Positions 9,685 to 21,049 are shown, counted from the first letter of the stretch. The stretch: 64,000 nt of DNA from Gammaproteobacteria bacterium MFB021 (GCA_000737985.1 JNVT01000097.1:62001-126000); one strand, 5' to 3'. Notes: generated from the sequence alone by a model not told the origin. Translations and numbers: made by a program.

Positions 9685-10599
9685 TCAGTAGACCGACGGT
9701 TCCCCCGGCGGGCGCGTCTTAAAGCGCCGATGCAGCCACAGGTACTGCTCCGGATGCCGCCGGATCGCCTGCTCGATGAAGGCGTTGACCAGGGTCGCAT
9801 CAGCGACCTCGTCGTCGCTGGGGAAGTTCTCGAATGCCGGCAGGTACTCCAGGGTGTAGGTGCGATCATCGGGATTACGATGGAACATGAACGGCATGAC
9901 CGGGGCACCGGTCATGCGCGCGATCTTGGCGGTGAGCTTGAGCGTGGCCGCCTCGACCCCGAAGAAGGGCGCGAAGACGCTGGCGTCACGACCGAAGTCC
10001 TGGTCCGGCGAGTACCACACCACGTGGCCCGACTTGATCCGGCGTACCACGCCGCGCAGATCGTGGCGATCGATCGCGGCGCCGAAGATATCGCGCCGGG
10101 CACGGGTCATGAAGTTCTCGAACACCGGATTGTCGTGGGGTCGATAGACCACGTCCGCAGGGAAGAACAGCGAGTGCAGCGCCCCGCCCAGATCGAGGGT
10201 CGAGAAATGGATGCCGATCACCAGCACCCCCTTGCCCTGGGCCCGCGCCCGCTCCATGTGCTCGATACCGCGGAAGGCGATGCGCTGACGCAGGTGCTCG
10301 GGATTACGGCACCAGCCGGTGGCGGTCTCGAGGATGCCGATACCGTTGGCGACGAAGGTGCGCTTGACCATCTCCGCACGCTTGTCGCTGTCCCACTCGG
10401 GGAAGCACAGCGCCAGATTGGTATCGGTGATGTGCCGGCGCCGCTTGGCCAGACGCCAGCTCAGCAGGCCGATGCCACGGCCCACGGCCAGCTTGAGCCG
10501 CCACGGCAGGAAGGCGCTCGCCTTCATCAGCGCGATGGCAAACCAGGTACCCCAGTAGCGGGGATGGGCATGATTGGCGGGATAGACTTTCTTGGCCAT
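9685..10599 (-). CDS. lpxL: Lipid A biosynthesis acyltransferase, LpxL/HtrB family
   Basis: Inner-membrane late acyltransferase that adds a secondary acyl chain to Kdo2-lipid IVA. The 304 residues include an N-terminal membrane anchor (about 17-45) and the catalytic H-x4-D motif at His131 and Asp136 (HFSTLD). The RxxxG-type block GIEHMERARAQGKG and the SPDQDFG motif are also present. Start Met is followed by AKKVYPANHAHPRYW, a normal LpxL N-terminus. A second, more divergent homologue lies at 38866-39783. Whether this copy is LpxL or LpxM cannot be settled without lipid analysis. Confidence 0.9.
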   Translation of the reverse strand: MAKKVYPANHAHPRYWGTWFAIALMKASAFLPWRLKLAVGRGIGLLSWRLAKRRRHITDTNLALCFPEWDSDKRAEMVKRTFVANGIGILETATGWCRNPEHLRQRIAFRGIEHMERARAQGKGVLVIGIHFSTLDLGGALHSLFFPADVVYRPHDNPVFENFMTRARRDIFGAAIDRHDLRGVVRRIKSGHVVWYSPDQDFGRDASVFAPFFGVEAATLKLTAKIARMTGAPVMPFMFHRNPDDRTYTLEYLPAFENFPSDDEVADATLVNAFIEQAIRRHPEQYLWLHRRFKTRPPGEPSVY

Positions 10600-10669
10600 A
10601 ACGCTTCCAGATTCACAGTGATGACGAGCGGCACGCCGCCCGCCCGGGCTCTAGGCTCCAGGCCCTCGC

Positions 10670-11772
10670 TCAACTCATCGGCGCCGCGACTGTCGCCGGC
10701 AGATAGACCCGCGGCGCCCGCGGCAGCACACCGGTGAGCAGGGTATAGGCGATGGTGTCGCAGTGCCCCGCCACCTCGTCGACATCGAGCCCGCGCCCCC
10801 ACAGCACCACCTCGCTGCCGACGTCGGCATCGGCCACCTCGGTGATGTCGACGGTAAGCATGTCCATCGACACTCGCCCGGCGATGGCGCAGCGCTGGCC
10901 GTTGACCAGCACCGGGGTGCCATCGCGAGCATGGCGGTCGTAGCCGTCGCCGTAGCCGGCGGCGACCACGCCGATACGGCTGTGCGGGTACAAAAGCGCC
11001 CGCCATAGCCCACCGCCTCGCCCGCTTCCAGCGTACGCACGGCGATCAGGCGCGAGCGCAGCGTCATCACCGGCTCGAGCGCCACCCCTGCCGGTAGCAT
11101 CCCTTCCAGCGGGTTGCTGCCGTAGAGCATGACCCCCGGTCGGTTCCAGGCACCGTGCGCCGGCGGGTGCTGCAGCGTCGCGGGTGAGTTGGCCAGGCAC
11201 AGCGGTGCCCCCAGCGCCTCGCCCAGGGCACGGACCTGAGCGTGCTGGGCCTGGAACGCGCTGTCATCGGCGAGGTCGGCCGTGGAGAAGTGGCTGATCA
11301 GATGCAGGTCGGTGACTCGCTCCGGCGCCTGGCGCAGACGCGCCCAGTGGCAGCGGAGCTCGTCCGCCGAGAACCCTAGGCGGTGCATGCCGGCGTCGAA
11401 CTTGAGCCATACCGCCAGCGGCCGGCGCGGCCGATAGGCCAGCACCGCTTCCAGCTGCCACTCGCTATGTACCACCTGCCACAGCGAGAGCGCCTCGACC
11501 ATGGCCAGCTCCGAGGCTTCGAAGATGCCTTCGAGCAGCAGGATCGGCGTCTCGATGCCGCCGTCGCGCAGCGCCACCGCTTCCTCGATCGTCGCCACCG
11601 CGAAGGCCGGTGCCAGCCCGGTCAGCGCACGGGCGCAGGCGAGCGCACCGTGCCCGTAGGCATCCGCCTTGAGCACCGCCATCGACCGGCTCTGCGGCGC
11701 CAGGGCGCTCGCCGTGTGATAGTTGCGACACAGCGCCGCGAGATCGATCTCGGCGCGCAAGGGTCTTGCCAT
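10670..11772 (-). pseudogene. alr: Alanine racemase with a one-base frameshift
   Basis: PLP enzyme that makes D-alanine for peptidoglycan. The N-terminal barrel is intact: MARPLRAEIDLAAL start, then VLKADAYGHG with PLP-binding Lys35. After VGYGGRF (about residue 258) the frame shifts and encodes nonsense to 10675. The correct C-terminal domain, with the catalytic-Tyr block AAGYGDGYDR and the MDMLTVDITE strand, continues in another frame ending at 10670. Adding one A to the AAAA run at 10992-10995 would restore a full protein reading GGRFLYPHSRIG. Either a homopolymer sequencing error or a true recent lesion; another racemase gene elsewhere would be required if the lesion is real. Confidence 0.85.
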
Positions 11773-11926
11773 GGTGGCTACGTCCTTCTCCCAAGAGGTG
11801 ATACGACACCAGCCGCGTAGCGCCGGCGAGCGCCATGGTAACGCGTTTGGCGGCACCGCGGGACGCCGGCGGTATAAACACAGACGCCGCTAACGGGTAG
11901 CGGCGTCGGCGGTAGAATCGCAGCGC

Positions 11927-13396
11927 TCAGGGCGTCGGCGGTATCGGCCGAGCACCGATATCGTCGGTCGGCGAGCCGCGGCGCTGGGTATCGGCCAGAT
12001 CGAGCGAGACCCGCTTGCTGTCGCGCAGCCACTGGTTGGTGCCGCGGATCACATCGAGACTCAGCACCCCGGCCTGCTGGCGCAGCTGGAGCAGATCGGT
12101 GACATAGGTGTAACGCGCATCGGCGTAGTTGGAGATCGACTCGTAGAGCGACTGCTCGGCGTTGAGCACGTCGACGATATTGCGCGTGCCCACCTCGTAG
12201 CCGGCACGGGTCGCTTCCAGCGCACTGCGACTGGAGACGATCGCCTCGCGCTGGGCATCGACCGACTCGACGTCGTTGACGACCTGCGTGAACAGCGAGC
12301 GCACCTGCTGCGTGGTGTAGCGGCGCTGATCCTCGAAGTCGTACTGGGTCGACTCCAGTGAGTAGGTGTTCTGCCGCACCGACGCACTGGTCGAGCCGCC
12401 GGAGTAGATCGGCAGATTCGCCTGCACGCCGACCTCGACGTTCTCGTTGTGCCCGCGCAATGCATCGATGTCGTTATCCGAATAGGCATAGTCGGCATAG
12501 GCATTCAGCGTCGGCAGATGACCGGCGCGAGCGATGTCCACGCTCGACTTGGCGACGTCGACCCCAGCCTCGGCGTAGCGGATCGATGGGCTGCTGGTCA
12601 TCGCCAGGTTGACCCAGTCATCGCGGGTGGCGGGTTTGGGCGAAGCGATGGGCAGATCGTCGGCGAGACCGTCGATGCTGTCGTACTGCTTGCCGGTCAG
12701 GCGCTCCAGCGCCTCGAAGCTCACCTGTAGATCACTGCGAGCGGAGATCAACTGGGCGCGCGCCGAATCGTAGGCGGCCTTGGCCTCATTGACATCGGTG
12801 ATCGCCACCAGGCCGACATTGAACTGCTCCTTGGCCTGCTCGAGCTGGCGCCCGATCGCCTTGGATTGCGCTTCACGGGCGTCGAGCACCTCCTTGGCGC
12901 GCAGAATCTCGAAGTAGGCACTGGAGACATCATAAAGCAGTTGCTGCTGGTCGATCTCGAGCTGCAGCGCCTGCTGCCCTACCTGCTTCTTGCTCTGCTG
13001 GTACTGATACCAGTTGGAGGCATCGAACAGCACCTGGGTCACGTTGACCCCGAGGCTGCTGCCGTTATAGTCCTGACCCGAGGTGGAGCCACCCGCCCCG
13101 GCGCCGGCACCGGCCGACGCACCCGCCGCATGCTGGCTCTCGAGCGAGTCGCTGCGGTAAAGGCTGCCGGTGGCGCTGATCTGCGGCAGCAGGTCGCCCC
13201 GCGCCACGTCCTGCCCCGCTTCCGTGCTGCGGAAGGTGGAGCGCGAGGCGTTCAGGCTCGACGAATTGGCCAGGGCATCCTGGGTGATGGTGAGCAGATC
13301 GGCCGCCTGTACCGACGGTGCGAACGAAGCGGCCAGCAGCAGCGGCAGCGCATGGCGCAGGGATAAACGGGATGACGACGGAGCAGAGGGCGACAT
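11927..13396 (-). CDS. tolC: TolC family outer-membrane efflux protein
   Basis: Outer-membrane channel of 489 residues that docks onto tripartite efflux pumps or type I secretion systems. It has a signal peptide (SLRHALPLLLAASFAPSVQA) followed by the tandem TolC repeats with long alpha-helical hairpins. A Gly/Ala/Ser-rich insert (HAAGASAGAGAGAGG) lies in the first beta region near residues 77-95. The family signature VDVLNAEQSLYESISNYADA is near the C-terminal end. Start 13396 was chosen because the signal peptide begins just after it. It is unlinked to a pump here. A second TolC-like protein sits in the Lap operon at 55252. Confidence 0.92.
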   Translation of the reverse strand: MSPSAPSSSRLSLRHALPLLLAASFAPSVQAADLLTITQDALANSSSLNASRSTFRSTEAGQDVARGDLLPQISATGSLYRSDSLESQHAAGASAGAGAGAGGSTSGQDYNGSSLGVNVTQVLFDASNWYQYQQSKKQVGQQALQLEIDQQQLLYDVSSAYFEILRAKEVLDAREAQSKAIGRQLEQAKEQFNVGLVAITDVNEAKAAYDSARAQLISARSDLQVSFEALERLTGKQYDSIDGLADDLPIASPKPATRDDWVNLAMTSSPSIRYAEAGVDVAKSSVDIARAGHLPTLNAYADYAYSDNDIDALRGHNENVEVGVQANLPIYSGGSTSASVRQNTYSLESTQYDFEDQRRYTTQQVRSLFTQVVNDVESVDAQREAIVSSRSALEATRAGYEVGTRNIVDVLNAEQSLYESISNYADARYTYVTDLLQLRQQAGVLSLDVIRGTNQWLRDSKRVSLDLADTQRRGSPTDDIGARPIPPTP

Positions 13397-13562
13397 CGAG
13401 ACGGTTCCTATCGTTGAGCGCTGGCGGGTATCGAGGCGCGACGGCGGGCATATAGGCCCGGCATCACGCCCCGAGACGGCCCAGACACCCGGTATTGACT
13501 GGTGCGAGCCGGTTGCCACCGCACGGCGCGGGCGCGCCGGCGTCAGCAATCGTTCTGACGAA

Positions 13563-13598
13563 CGACGAGGCGCCGGCTATCCTGCCGGCGCCTCGTCG
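13563..13598 (-). terminator. 15-bp hairpin terminator downstream of rpoS
   Basis: CGACGAGGCGCCGGC (13563-13577), loop TATCCT, exact complement (13584-13598). It lies 89 bases after the rpoS stop and before tolC on the same strand. The T-run after it on the minus strand is poor, so it may be a partial terminator. Confidence 0.65.
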
Positions 13599-13687
13599 CG
13601 AGGTTTACATACAATGCCGCATGTATGCATGGGGATCAAGCATTCGGCCAGAGATGCCGCGCTTTTGCGCGATTCCCGGCCTGCGCG

Positions 13688-14659
<972 letters not shown>

Positions 14660-14936
14660 GTCACTACCCCCAATCTGGGCTTCCTGAGTACCTTCGCCAT
14701 GGGGTCTAGCCGCCCCAGGCGACCGCGCAATCCTTGCTCTGTTTTACGTCCTTGATTACGACTTCTGCTTACTGCGTTATGACTCGAGCGGGCCGCGCTG
14801 CTGCCAGCCGGCTCGGCGGTGCGCCTTCGCCGCTGACCGCGCCCGGCAGGGCGCAGTCAGCGCGGTGGCGGTGACCGGTAAGTCTTCCAGCTTGGTAACG
14901 TCGGCCGTTGCAGCGATCTGTCGCGCTGACGACCGG

Positions 14937-16049
14937 TCAGCGTTTGGGGAGATATTTGAGCGGGTCTTGAGGCTGGCCGTTGACGCGAACCTCGAAATGT
15001 AGCTCGACCTGGTCAGCATCCGTCTGCCCCATGGTGGCTATCGTTTCTCCGGCCTTGACGACATCGTTCTCTTTCACGCGCAACGTGTCGTTATGTGCGT
15101 AGGCACTCAAGAAGCGGTCGTTGTGCTTGAGGATGATGAGATTGCCATATCCCCTCACACCATCGCCGGCATACACCACAATCCCTGGCCCGGCTGCCTT
15201 CACAGGTTGCCCCTTTTGGCCGGCAATATCAATGCCGGGGGTGATACTGGAGTCATCATCGAAACGGCCGATCAGACGCCCTTCGGTGGGCCACTGCCAA
15301 GCCACGTTCTCGACCGGCTTGTAGGTCCGGTCCGAACGGTCCGGCGCGCCGCTGGGCTCCCCCGCCACTTCGGTGCCGGCATCGTTGCCGGCCGCCGTGC
15401 GGGTATCCTTACGCGCCATGGAAGCAGAAGAAGATGACGAAGCCGTGTCAGCCCCGGACGCAGGCTGACGCGCCGGCGGCGTAGCGGCGCCAGAACCCGA
15501 GCTAGAACTAGAACCAGAGCCACTCTGCGACGCCTGGCTCTGGCCGGTATTGGCAGCGACGCTCTGGCCGGCGTTGGCGGCGCGCTGGTCGATCACCGGG
15601 CCCGGCGCCGAGGCCTGCTGCCCATTGCTGGTGCCGCCGCCCGCCGGCAGCAGCCAGGAGGGGTTTTCGTCGCCATTCGCGGCGCTCGCCGGCGTCTTGC
15701 CGCCCAGCGGCGTGACGGTAGCCGCCCCCTGGGAAGAGGCCAGACTCTGGCCCTGGCTGGCATCGACGCTGGCGTTGGGCATCAGCCGCAGCTGCTGGCC
15801 GGGCTGCAGTCGATACGGCGGCGAGACGCCGTTCATCTGGGCCAGATCACGGAAGTCGACCCGATTCTGCCAGGCGATACCGTAGATGGTATCTCCAGCC
15901 TTGACGGTATAGGTGGCGCTGGGCTGGCTGTTACGGCTGACGGACAGGTCCTGGACCTGGGGGCGCCCGCTCGAGGTGGTGCAACCTACGACCCCGACGG
16001 CGACCGCCGGCAGCAGCCCCAGAAGTAGCGCGATGCGACGCTTGTTCAT
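14937..16049 (-). CDS. nlpD: NlpD: LysM + degenerate M23 lipoprotein, amidase activator
   Basis: Outer-membrane lipoprotein of 370 residues that activates the AmiC-type amidase during daughter-cell separation. Lipobox VGC puts the lipidated Cys at residue 23. One LysM domain (about 47-91) binds peptidoglycan, then a Gln/Ser/Ala-rich linker of about 150 residues leads to a C-terminal M23 domain (about 265-368). The first zinc His is absent (GIDIAG instead of HxGxD), so the domain is an activator, not a hydrolase. Its ATG overlaps the stop of the DUF368 gene (ATGA). Confidence 0.95.
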   Translation of the reverse strand: MNKRRIALLLGLLPAVAVGVVGCTTSSGRPQVQDLSVSRNSQPSATYTVKAGDTIYGIAWQNRVDFRDLAQMNGVSPPYRLQPGQQLRLMPNASVDASQGQSLASSQGAATVTPLGGKTPASAANGDENPSWLLPAGGGTSNGQQASAPGPVIDQRAANAGQSVAANTGQSQASQSGSGSSSSSGSGAATPPARQPASGADTASSSSSASMARKDTRTAAGNDAGTEVAGEPSGAPDRSDRTYKPVENVAWQWPTEGRLIGRFDDDSSITPGIDIAGQKGQPVKAAGPGIVVYAGDGVRGYGNLIILKHNDRFLSAYAHNDTLRVKENDVVKAGETIATMGQTDADQVELHFEVRVNGQPQDPLKYLPKR

Positions 16050-16999
16050 GAAGAAAATCCCTTTTTTCCTGACGATGCGTGCGGCTCGGACGGCTTGCGC
16101 TCTCCCAAGCACATTACCACTACCACACCTACCACGATCAATGCCGAGGCCGCGAGCCACTGAGAGGGCTCACCGGTCACCGCCGTGAAATCGGCGGGCA
16201 TCAGATAGCGATAGCTAAGCGCGACCTGCTGGCCATCGGCGGCGAGGCGGTAGCTCATCATCTGGCGCCACGGCCACAGCTGCGGCAGCGAACCGAGGAT
16301 GAAGCCGACGATGGTCATCATGGTGATGCCGTGGTAGTGGCGCAGCAGCCAGGAGAGCAGGCGCGAGAAGGTCAAAAGCCCGACCAGGCAGCCGGCACCG
16401 AAGATACCGATCAGCCCCAGGTCGAAGCTCTTCACCCCGTTCATCACGGTGCCGTAGAGCCCCATCACCAGCAGCAGGAAGCTGCCGGAGACCCCGGGCA
16501 GCAGCATCGCACTGATGGCGATGGCGCCGGCACAGAACAGTGTGAAGTCGCCCGCCTGACTCATGTCCGGCAGCAGCTGCGGCAGATAGGCGGCGACCAC
16601 CAGTCCTGCCAGCAGCGGCAGCAGATAGCGCCAGCGCCAGCTGCCCGCCTGGCGCATTACCACCCAGGCCGAGGCCAGCACCAGGCCGAAGAAGAAGGCA
16701 TTGAGCAGCAGCGCATGATGCGCCATCAACCAGGTGACCAGATGCGCAATGGTCACCAGACTGATCCCGATCCCCAGCACCAGCGGCAGCAGAAAGCGCA
16801 GATTGAGATAGCCGATCAGCGCGCCCAGGCCGCCCTCACGCCAGACGCCGAACGCCCCCGGGCCGAAGCGCCGAATGGTCTCGATCAGCTCTTCGTAGAT
16901 GCCCACGATCAGCGCGATGGTACCGCCCGATACGCCGGGCACCGCATCCGCAGCCCCCATTCCCATTCCTTTCAAGACCGTCGTCACGCTGCGTTTCAA
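16046..16999 (-). CDS. DUF368 polytopic membrane protein
   Basis: Integral membrane protein of 317 residues with about eight hydrophobic segments. The two family motifs are clear: GAADAVPGVSGGTIALIVGI near the N-terminus and LLPGVSGSFLLLVMGLY in the middle, an internal repeat of DUF368. I place the start at TTG 16999: AGGAG lies seven bases upstream and the TTG overlaps the pcm stop (TTGA). A GTG at 16987 is possible. DUF368/PopT-type proteins have been linked to flipping of the lipid carrier undecaprenyl phosphate, which would suit this operon; that role is inference here. Confidence 0.85.
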   Translation of the reverse strand: MKRSVTTVLKGMGMGAADAVPGVSGGTIALIVGIYEELIETIRRFGPGAFGVWREGGLGALIGYLNLRFLLPLVLGIGISLVTIAHLVTWLMAHHALLLNAFFFGLVLASAWVVMRQAGSWRWRYLLPLLAGLVVAAYLPQLLPDMSQAGDFTLFCAGAIAISAMLLPGVSGSFLLLVMGLYGTVMNGVKSFDLGLIGIFGAGCLVGLLTFSRLLSWLLRHYHGITMMTIVGFILGSLPQLWPWRQMMSYRLAADGQQVALSYRYLMPADFTAVTGEPSQWLAASALIVVGVVVVMCLGERKPSEPHASSGKKGFSS

Positions 17000-17670
17000 C
17001 GGATGACTCCTTCCAGCAGTGGCACGAAACGCACCTCCTCGAGACGTTGATGATCGAAAGCCTGGCCGCGCCGGCGTACCCGCGTCAGCCATTGACGCCC
17101 TTCGCTATCCGCCAGCGGCGCGATCAGCACGCCGCCATCCTTCAGTTGTTCGAGCAGCGCCTGCGGCAGTTGATTGGCGCAGGCGGTGAGCAGAATGGCA
17201 TCGAACGGCGCCGCCTGCGGCCAGCCCAGACCGCCATCGGCATGGCGCAACCGCACGTTATGCGCACCGAGCCGCGTCAGGCGCTGACGCGCCCGATTCT
17301 GCAGCGCGGCGATGCGCTCGACGCTCCACACCCGCGGCACCAGCCGCGCAAGAATCAGCGTCTGGTAGCCCGAGCCGGTGCCGATCTCGAGCACCCGCGC
17401 GGGTGCGGACTGCACGATCAGTTCGCTCATCCGCGCCACCACCCAGGGCTGCGACAGGGTCTGCCCCAGCCCCAGCGGTAGCGAGGTATCCTCGTAGGCG
17501 CGGTGGGCCAGGGCCTCGTCGAGAAACAGATGGCGCGGCGCTTCCGCCAGCACTTCCAGCACCTGCGGCTGGCGAATGCCGGCGGCAATCAGACGTTCGA
17601 CCATGCGATTGCGGGTTCGTTGCGACGTCATGCCCACGCCGCTGAGTTCTTCAGGCGTGTGACAGTCCAT
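16996..17670 (-). CDS. pcm: Protein-L-isoaspartate O-methyltransferase
   Basis: Repairs isomerised aspartyl residues in aged proteins using S-adenosylmethionine. The 224 residues contain the SAM motif [12 protein letters not shown], preceded by the conserved [12 protein letters not shown], and the post-motif [11 protein letters not shown]. Start 17670 overlaps the surE end by 20 bases; a Met at 17631 is an alternative that would shorten the tail by 13 residues. The gene order surE-pcm-(DUF368)-nlpD-rpoS follows E. coli except for the inserted DUF368. Confidence 0.95.
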   Translation of the reverse strand: MDCHTPEELSGVGMTSQRTRNRMVERLIAAGIRQPQVLEVLAEAPRHLFLDEALAHRAYEDTSLPLGLGQTLSQPWVVARMSELIVQSAPARVLEIGTGSGYQTLILARLVPRVWSVERIAALQNRARQRLTRLGAHNVRLRHADGGLGWPQAAPFDAILLTACANQLPQALLEQLKDGGVLIAPLADSEGRQWLTRVRRRGQAFDHQRLEEVRFVPLLEGVIR

Positions 17671-18403
17671 CCAGCCAGCCCTGTACATCATCGAGCGTCG
17701 CGTGACGCGTGAGATCGGTCTGCAGCGGCGTGATCGAGACGAAGCCGCCCTCGATCGCCGCGAAATCGGTATCGGGACCGTCGTCGGCATTCTCCGAGAC
17801 CGCCGCGATCCAGTAGCGATCGCGCCCGCGCGGGTCCTTCATGTGGATCGGATTGGAGGCCGGTCCACGATAGCCCAGACGCGTGACGCAAAAGCCGCGG
17901 ATCTCTTCCCACGGCAGATCCGGCACGTTGACGTTGAGCAGGCTGCGCGGCGGCAGAGAGAGTTTCTCCGCGCCGCCGACCAGACTCGCCGCGACGCGTC
18001 CGGCGGTATCGAAGTGGCGCTGGCCACACAGCGAGATGGCGATCGCCGGCATTCCCAGGTTGCGCCCCTCCATGGCCGCGGCGACGGTGCCCGAATAGAG
18101 CACGTCGTCGCCCAGGTTGGCGCCGTGGTTGATACCCGAGATGACCAGGTCGGGCTTCTCTTCCCACACCCCGTTGACGCCCAGATAGACACAGTCCGCA
18201 GGCGTCCCGTCGACACTGTAAAAGCCGCCGTCGAGCGCCTCGAGCGCCAATGGCCGCGTCAAGGTCAGCGAGTTGCTGGCACCACTACGGTCGCGGTCCG
18301 GCGCGACCACGCGCAGCCGCGCATGATCGCTCAGCGCATCGAAGAGCGCCTTGAGCCCCGGCGCGTGCACGCCATCGTCATTGGATAGCAACAGTCTACG
18401 CAT
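17651..18403 (-). CDS. surE: 5'/3'-nucleotidase SurE
   Basis: Metal-dependent nucleotidase of 250 residues, stationary-phase survival protein. The metal site is [13 protein letters not shown] (Asp9, Asp10), followed by [10 protein letters not shown] and [19 protein letters not shown], all diagnostic of SurE. AGAGGAG lies eight bases before the ATG at 18403; a GTG nine bases upstream is too close to that site. It overlaps pcm and probably belongs to the ftsB-rpoS operon. Confidence 0.97.
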   Translation of the reverse strand: MRRLLLSNDDGVHAPGLKALFDALSDHARLRVVAPDRDRSGASNSLTLTRPLALEALDGGFYSVDGTPADCVYLGVNGVWEEKPDLVISGINHGANLGDDVLYSGTVAAAMEGRNLGMPAIAISLCGQRHFDTAGRVAASLVGGAEKLSLPPRSLLNVNVPDLPWEEIRGFCVTRLGYRGPASNPIHMKDPRGRDRYWIAAVSENADDGPDTDFAAIEGGFVSITPLQTDLTRHATLDDVQGWLDGLSHA

Positions 18404-18478
18404 CTCGCTCACTCCTCTCGGGTCGGGCTTGTCGAATTCGGCTCGTCGGGGTCGAATCGTGGGCCTTCTGGCGACGAT

Positions 18479-19534
18479 TCAGATGAGGGTCGGATGGCGC
18501 ATCAACTCGCGCAGCACGGCGGTGGCAAAGGCCCCCCGCGGCAGGCTGAACTCGAGCCACACCGAGCTCTCCGTCTCGGCCGCGCACCAGCTCGCTGCCC
18601 CCGGCAGCACCCGCAGGGCGCGCCGCTCATGCTGCGCACCGGCGGCGATCAGGCCATCGCGCAGCGCCGCACATGCCGCCGCTTCGCGCTGCTCCAGCAC
18701 GGCCACCTCGCCCCGGCTATGCGGCTCCCCCTGCCCCCACAGCGGGCCGGTGGGGTGCAGATCACCGGCTGCCGCGCGCGCCTCTAGCGCAGGGTCGGCC
18801 GTCTCGCTCAAGAAGCGGCTGGCACTGCCTTCCAGATTGAGCACGTCGCCAGCCAGCGGCCGGCACCAGCTGCCGTCGGCCACCCGCGCCGCCAGAACCT
18901 GATTGAAAAGATAGCTGCGCGCAGTGGAGAGCAGCAGCCCCTGCGGGTCCTCACGCTTGCGCCAGCCGCGGGCGAACAGCGCCAGGGCGCGCTGTAGATT
19001 GCGCCCCTCGGGGCCGAAGCGCTGGGGGCCGAAGTAGTTGGGCACACCCTGGGTGACCAGGCGTGTCCAGCGCTCGTACACCGCGGGCGAACTCGCCGCA
19101 GGCCCGTCGAGACGCAGGCGGAAACGGTTGGCACGGTGCACGCCGCGCTTGAGTTTGCGCGGGTGGCGCTCCGCCCGCAGCACACGAATGCCCCGCTCGG
19201 CCAGCGGTGTCTCCCAACCCGCTGCCAGGGTGCGCCCCGGCAGCGCCAGCGACAGCCACTGTCGGGTCACCGCGTCGCGGTCCTTGAGCCCGCTGAAACC
19301 GACGTCGCGCAGCGCGATCTCGGCCTGCCGCGCCAGGCTGCGAGCGGCATCCGGAGTGGTCACGCCGCGCTTCTCGATCCACACCCAGAGATGCTCGCCC
19401 TCCCCCTCCGGGGTGAAATCGAGCACCTCCTCGACCTGAAACGCCTCGGCACTGTCACGGTAGCGACCTTCGACGCTCGGCGGCGTCTCGGCATGGGCCC
19501 AGCGTGGCGGCCAGGCTGGCGCGTCGGGGCTCAC
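18479..19534 (-). CDS. truD: tRNA pseudouridine(13) synthase TruD
   Basis: Modifies U13 of tRNA-Glu. The 351 residues include the catalytic motif [11 protein letters not shown] with Asp85 and the downstream NYFGPQRFG and [12 protein letters not shown] motifs. The start is GTG at 19534, which overlaps the ispF stop (GTGA); the longer open frame to 19690 is antisense shadow. TruD also carries the TRUD insertion domain. Part of the cotranscribed ispD-ispF-truD set. Confidence 0.95.
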   Translation of the reverse strand: MSPDAPAWPPRWAHAETPPSVEGRYRDSAEAFQVEEVLDFTPEGEGEHLWVWIEKRGVTTPDAARSLARQAEIALRDVGFSGLKDRDAVTRQWLSLALPGRTLAAGWETPLAERGIRVLRAERHPRKLKRGVHRANRFRLRLDGPAASSPAVYERWTRLVTQGVPNYFGPQRFGPEGRNLQRALALFARGWRKREDPQGLLLSTARSYLFNQVLAARVADGSWCRPLAGDVLNLEGSASRFLSETADPALEARAAAGDLHPTGPLWGQGEPHSRGEVAVLEQREAAACAALRDGLIAAGAQHERRALRVLPGAASWCAAETESSVWLEFSLPRGAFATAVLRELMRHPTLI

Positions 19535-20016
19535 GGCGCCGTCGCCAGCAGCAGGACCACCGCCTCTGCCGCGATCCCCTCGCCGCGACCGGTGAAGCCG
19601 AGACGCTCGGTGGTGGTCGCCTTGACGTTGACGTTCTCCATCGCGGTCTCCAGGTCGGCGGCGATCGCCGCGCGCATGGGCTCGATCCACGGCGCCATCT
19701 TCGGCGCCTGGGCGAGGATGGTGGCATCGAGATTGCCCACCCGATAGCCACGCGCGCGGATCAGCGCCACCACCTGACGCAGCAGCTCACGGCTGTCGGC
19801 GCCGGCCCAGGTCGGGTCGGTGTCGGGGAAGTGGTGGCCGATGTCACCCAGCGCGCAGGCTCCCAGCAGCGCATCGCTGATCGCGTGCAGCAGCACGTCA
19901 CCGTCGGAGTGGGCGACGAAGCCGTGGTCGAAGGGAATACGCACGCCGCCGATCATCAGATGATCGCCCTCGCCGAAGCGATGCACGTCGAACCCGTGGC
20001 CAATTCTGAGCGTCAT
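19531..20016 (-). CDS. ispF: 2-C-methyl-D-erythritol 2,4-cyclodiphosphate synthase
   Basis: Fifth step of the MEP isoprenoid pathway, 161 residues. Zinc ligands Asp10 and His12 lie in GFDVHRF, and the [19 protein letters not shown] and [20 protein letters not shown] blocks are canonical. ATGA overlap with the ispD stop. Complete and of normal length. Confidence 0.98.
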   Translation of the reverse strand: MTLRIGHGFDVHRFGEGDHLMIGGVRIPFDHGFVAHSDGDVLLHAISDALLGACALGDIGHHFPDTDPTWAGADSRELLRQVVALIRARGYRVGNLDATILAQAPKMAPWIEPMRAAIAADLETAMENVNVKATTTERLGFTGRGEGIAAEAVVLLLATAP

Positions 20017-20732
20017 GCCTCGACTCCCTGTGCGGCGGTGTCAGTCTCGCTCTGCAGCGAGAGAATACGCGCCGCCAGGATCAGATCCTCCGGGCGCGTG
20101 ATCTTGAGATTGTCGCGGCTGCCCGGCACCAGCAGCGGCGCCAGCCCCATGGCCTCGATCGCCGAGGCCTCGTCGGTGACCGCGGTGCCGGTCGCCAGGG
20201 CCGCATCCAGCGCCTGACGCAGCAGGTCATAGCGAAACGCCTGCGGCGTCAGCGCGTGCCACAGACCCTCGCGAGGCTCGGTGTGGCTGACCCGGCCACG
20301 CGCGTCGGCGCGCTTCATGGTGTCCGCCACCGGCGCGGCCAGCAGCGCCCCGATGGCCTCCTCCTCCAGCGCGCGGGAGAGCGCGGTGAGATCGGCAAGC
20401 TGCACGCAGGGGCGCGCGGCGTCGTGGACCAGCACCCAGTCGTCGGCGGCCGCCTCGGCAGCGATGCTCGACAGCGCGCGGCGCACGCTATCGACGCGCT
20501 CGCGTCCACCGTCGACACGCTGCCACTCACTGAAGGGCACGTCGTCCGGATCGAAATAGGCGTCATCGGGGTCGAGACACAGCCGTAGCGCCGCTTCGGG
20601 AAAGGCCTGATGCAGCCGTTCCAGCGTGCGCGCGAGCACGCTGCGCCCGTGTAGCGCCAGGTACTGCTTGGGGCGGTCGGCCTGCATGCGAGTGCCGCGG
20701 CCGGCGGCGGGAACGATCAACCACAGCGTCAT
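20013..20732 (-). CDS. ispD: 2-C-methyl-D-erythritol 4-phosphate cytidylyltransferase
   Basis: Third step of the MEP pathway, 239 residues. The CTP-binding loop is [19 protein letters not shown] (residues 7-25). [10 protein letters not shown] and the later [12 protein letters not shown] are further family signatures. ATGA overlap with the ftsB stop links the two. Complete. Confidence 0.97.
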   Translation of the reverse strand: MTLWLIVPAAGRGTRMQADRPKQYLALHGRSVLARTLERLHQAFPEAALRLCLDPDDAYFDPDDVPFSEWQRVDGGRERVDSVRRALSSIAAEAAADDWVLVHDAARPCVQLADLTALSRALEEEAIGALLAAPVADTMKRADARGRVSHTEPREGLWHALTPQAFRYDLLRQALDAALATGTAVTDEASAIEAMGLAPLLVPGSRDNLKITRPEDLILAARILSLQSETDTAAQGVEA

Positions 20733-21049
20733 GGGGTGATCACCCCCGTCTCGGCGGCCGGGCCGTGGCTGGCGTCGACGTCGGGCACCCAGAAGAACTG
20801 CTCGTCCTTGCGCACCATGCCGATATCGCTGCGGGCGCGTTCCTCGATCGCATCGAGACCGGTCTTGAGGTCGACCACTTCCGCCGCCAGGCGATCGTTG
20901 CGCGCCTTCAGCGTCTGGGTGGTACCCGCGAGCACGTCGGCCCGCGCCTGGATATCATTGAATTCGTGAATGCCGCCCTCGCCGAACCAGAGCCGGTACT
21001 GCAACAGCCCGAGCATGACGACCAGGACCAGGATGACCCATTTCCACAT
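20729..21049 (-). CDS. ftsB: Cell division protein FtsB
   Basis: Bitopic divisome protein that forms a complex with FtsL and FtsQ. It is 106 residues long with one membrane helix (residues 3-19), a coiled coil (about 25-75) and the conserved IEERARSDIGMVRKDEQFFW motif. ATG at 21049 follows MWKWVILVLVV. First gene of the ispD/ispF operon here; the usual upstream enolase gene is not adjacent. Confidence 0.95.
   Translation of the reverse strand: MWKWVILVLVVMLGLLQYRLWFGEGGIHEFNDIQARADVLAGTTQTLKARNDRLAAEVVDLKTGLDAIEERARSDIGMVRKDEQFFWVPDVDASHGPAAETGVITP

Noticed and set aside
10675-11856. 393-residue frame as an intact alanine racemase
   Set aside because: Its last 130 residues are Arg/Ser/Pro-rich nonsense; the true C-terminal domain is in another frame.
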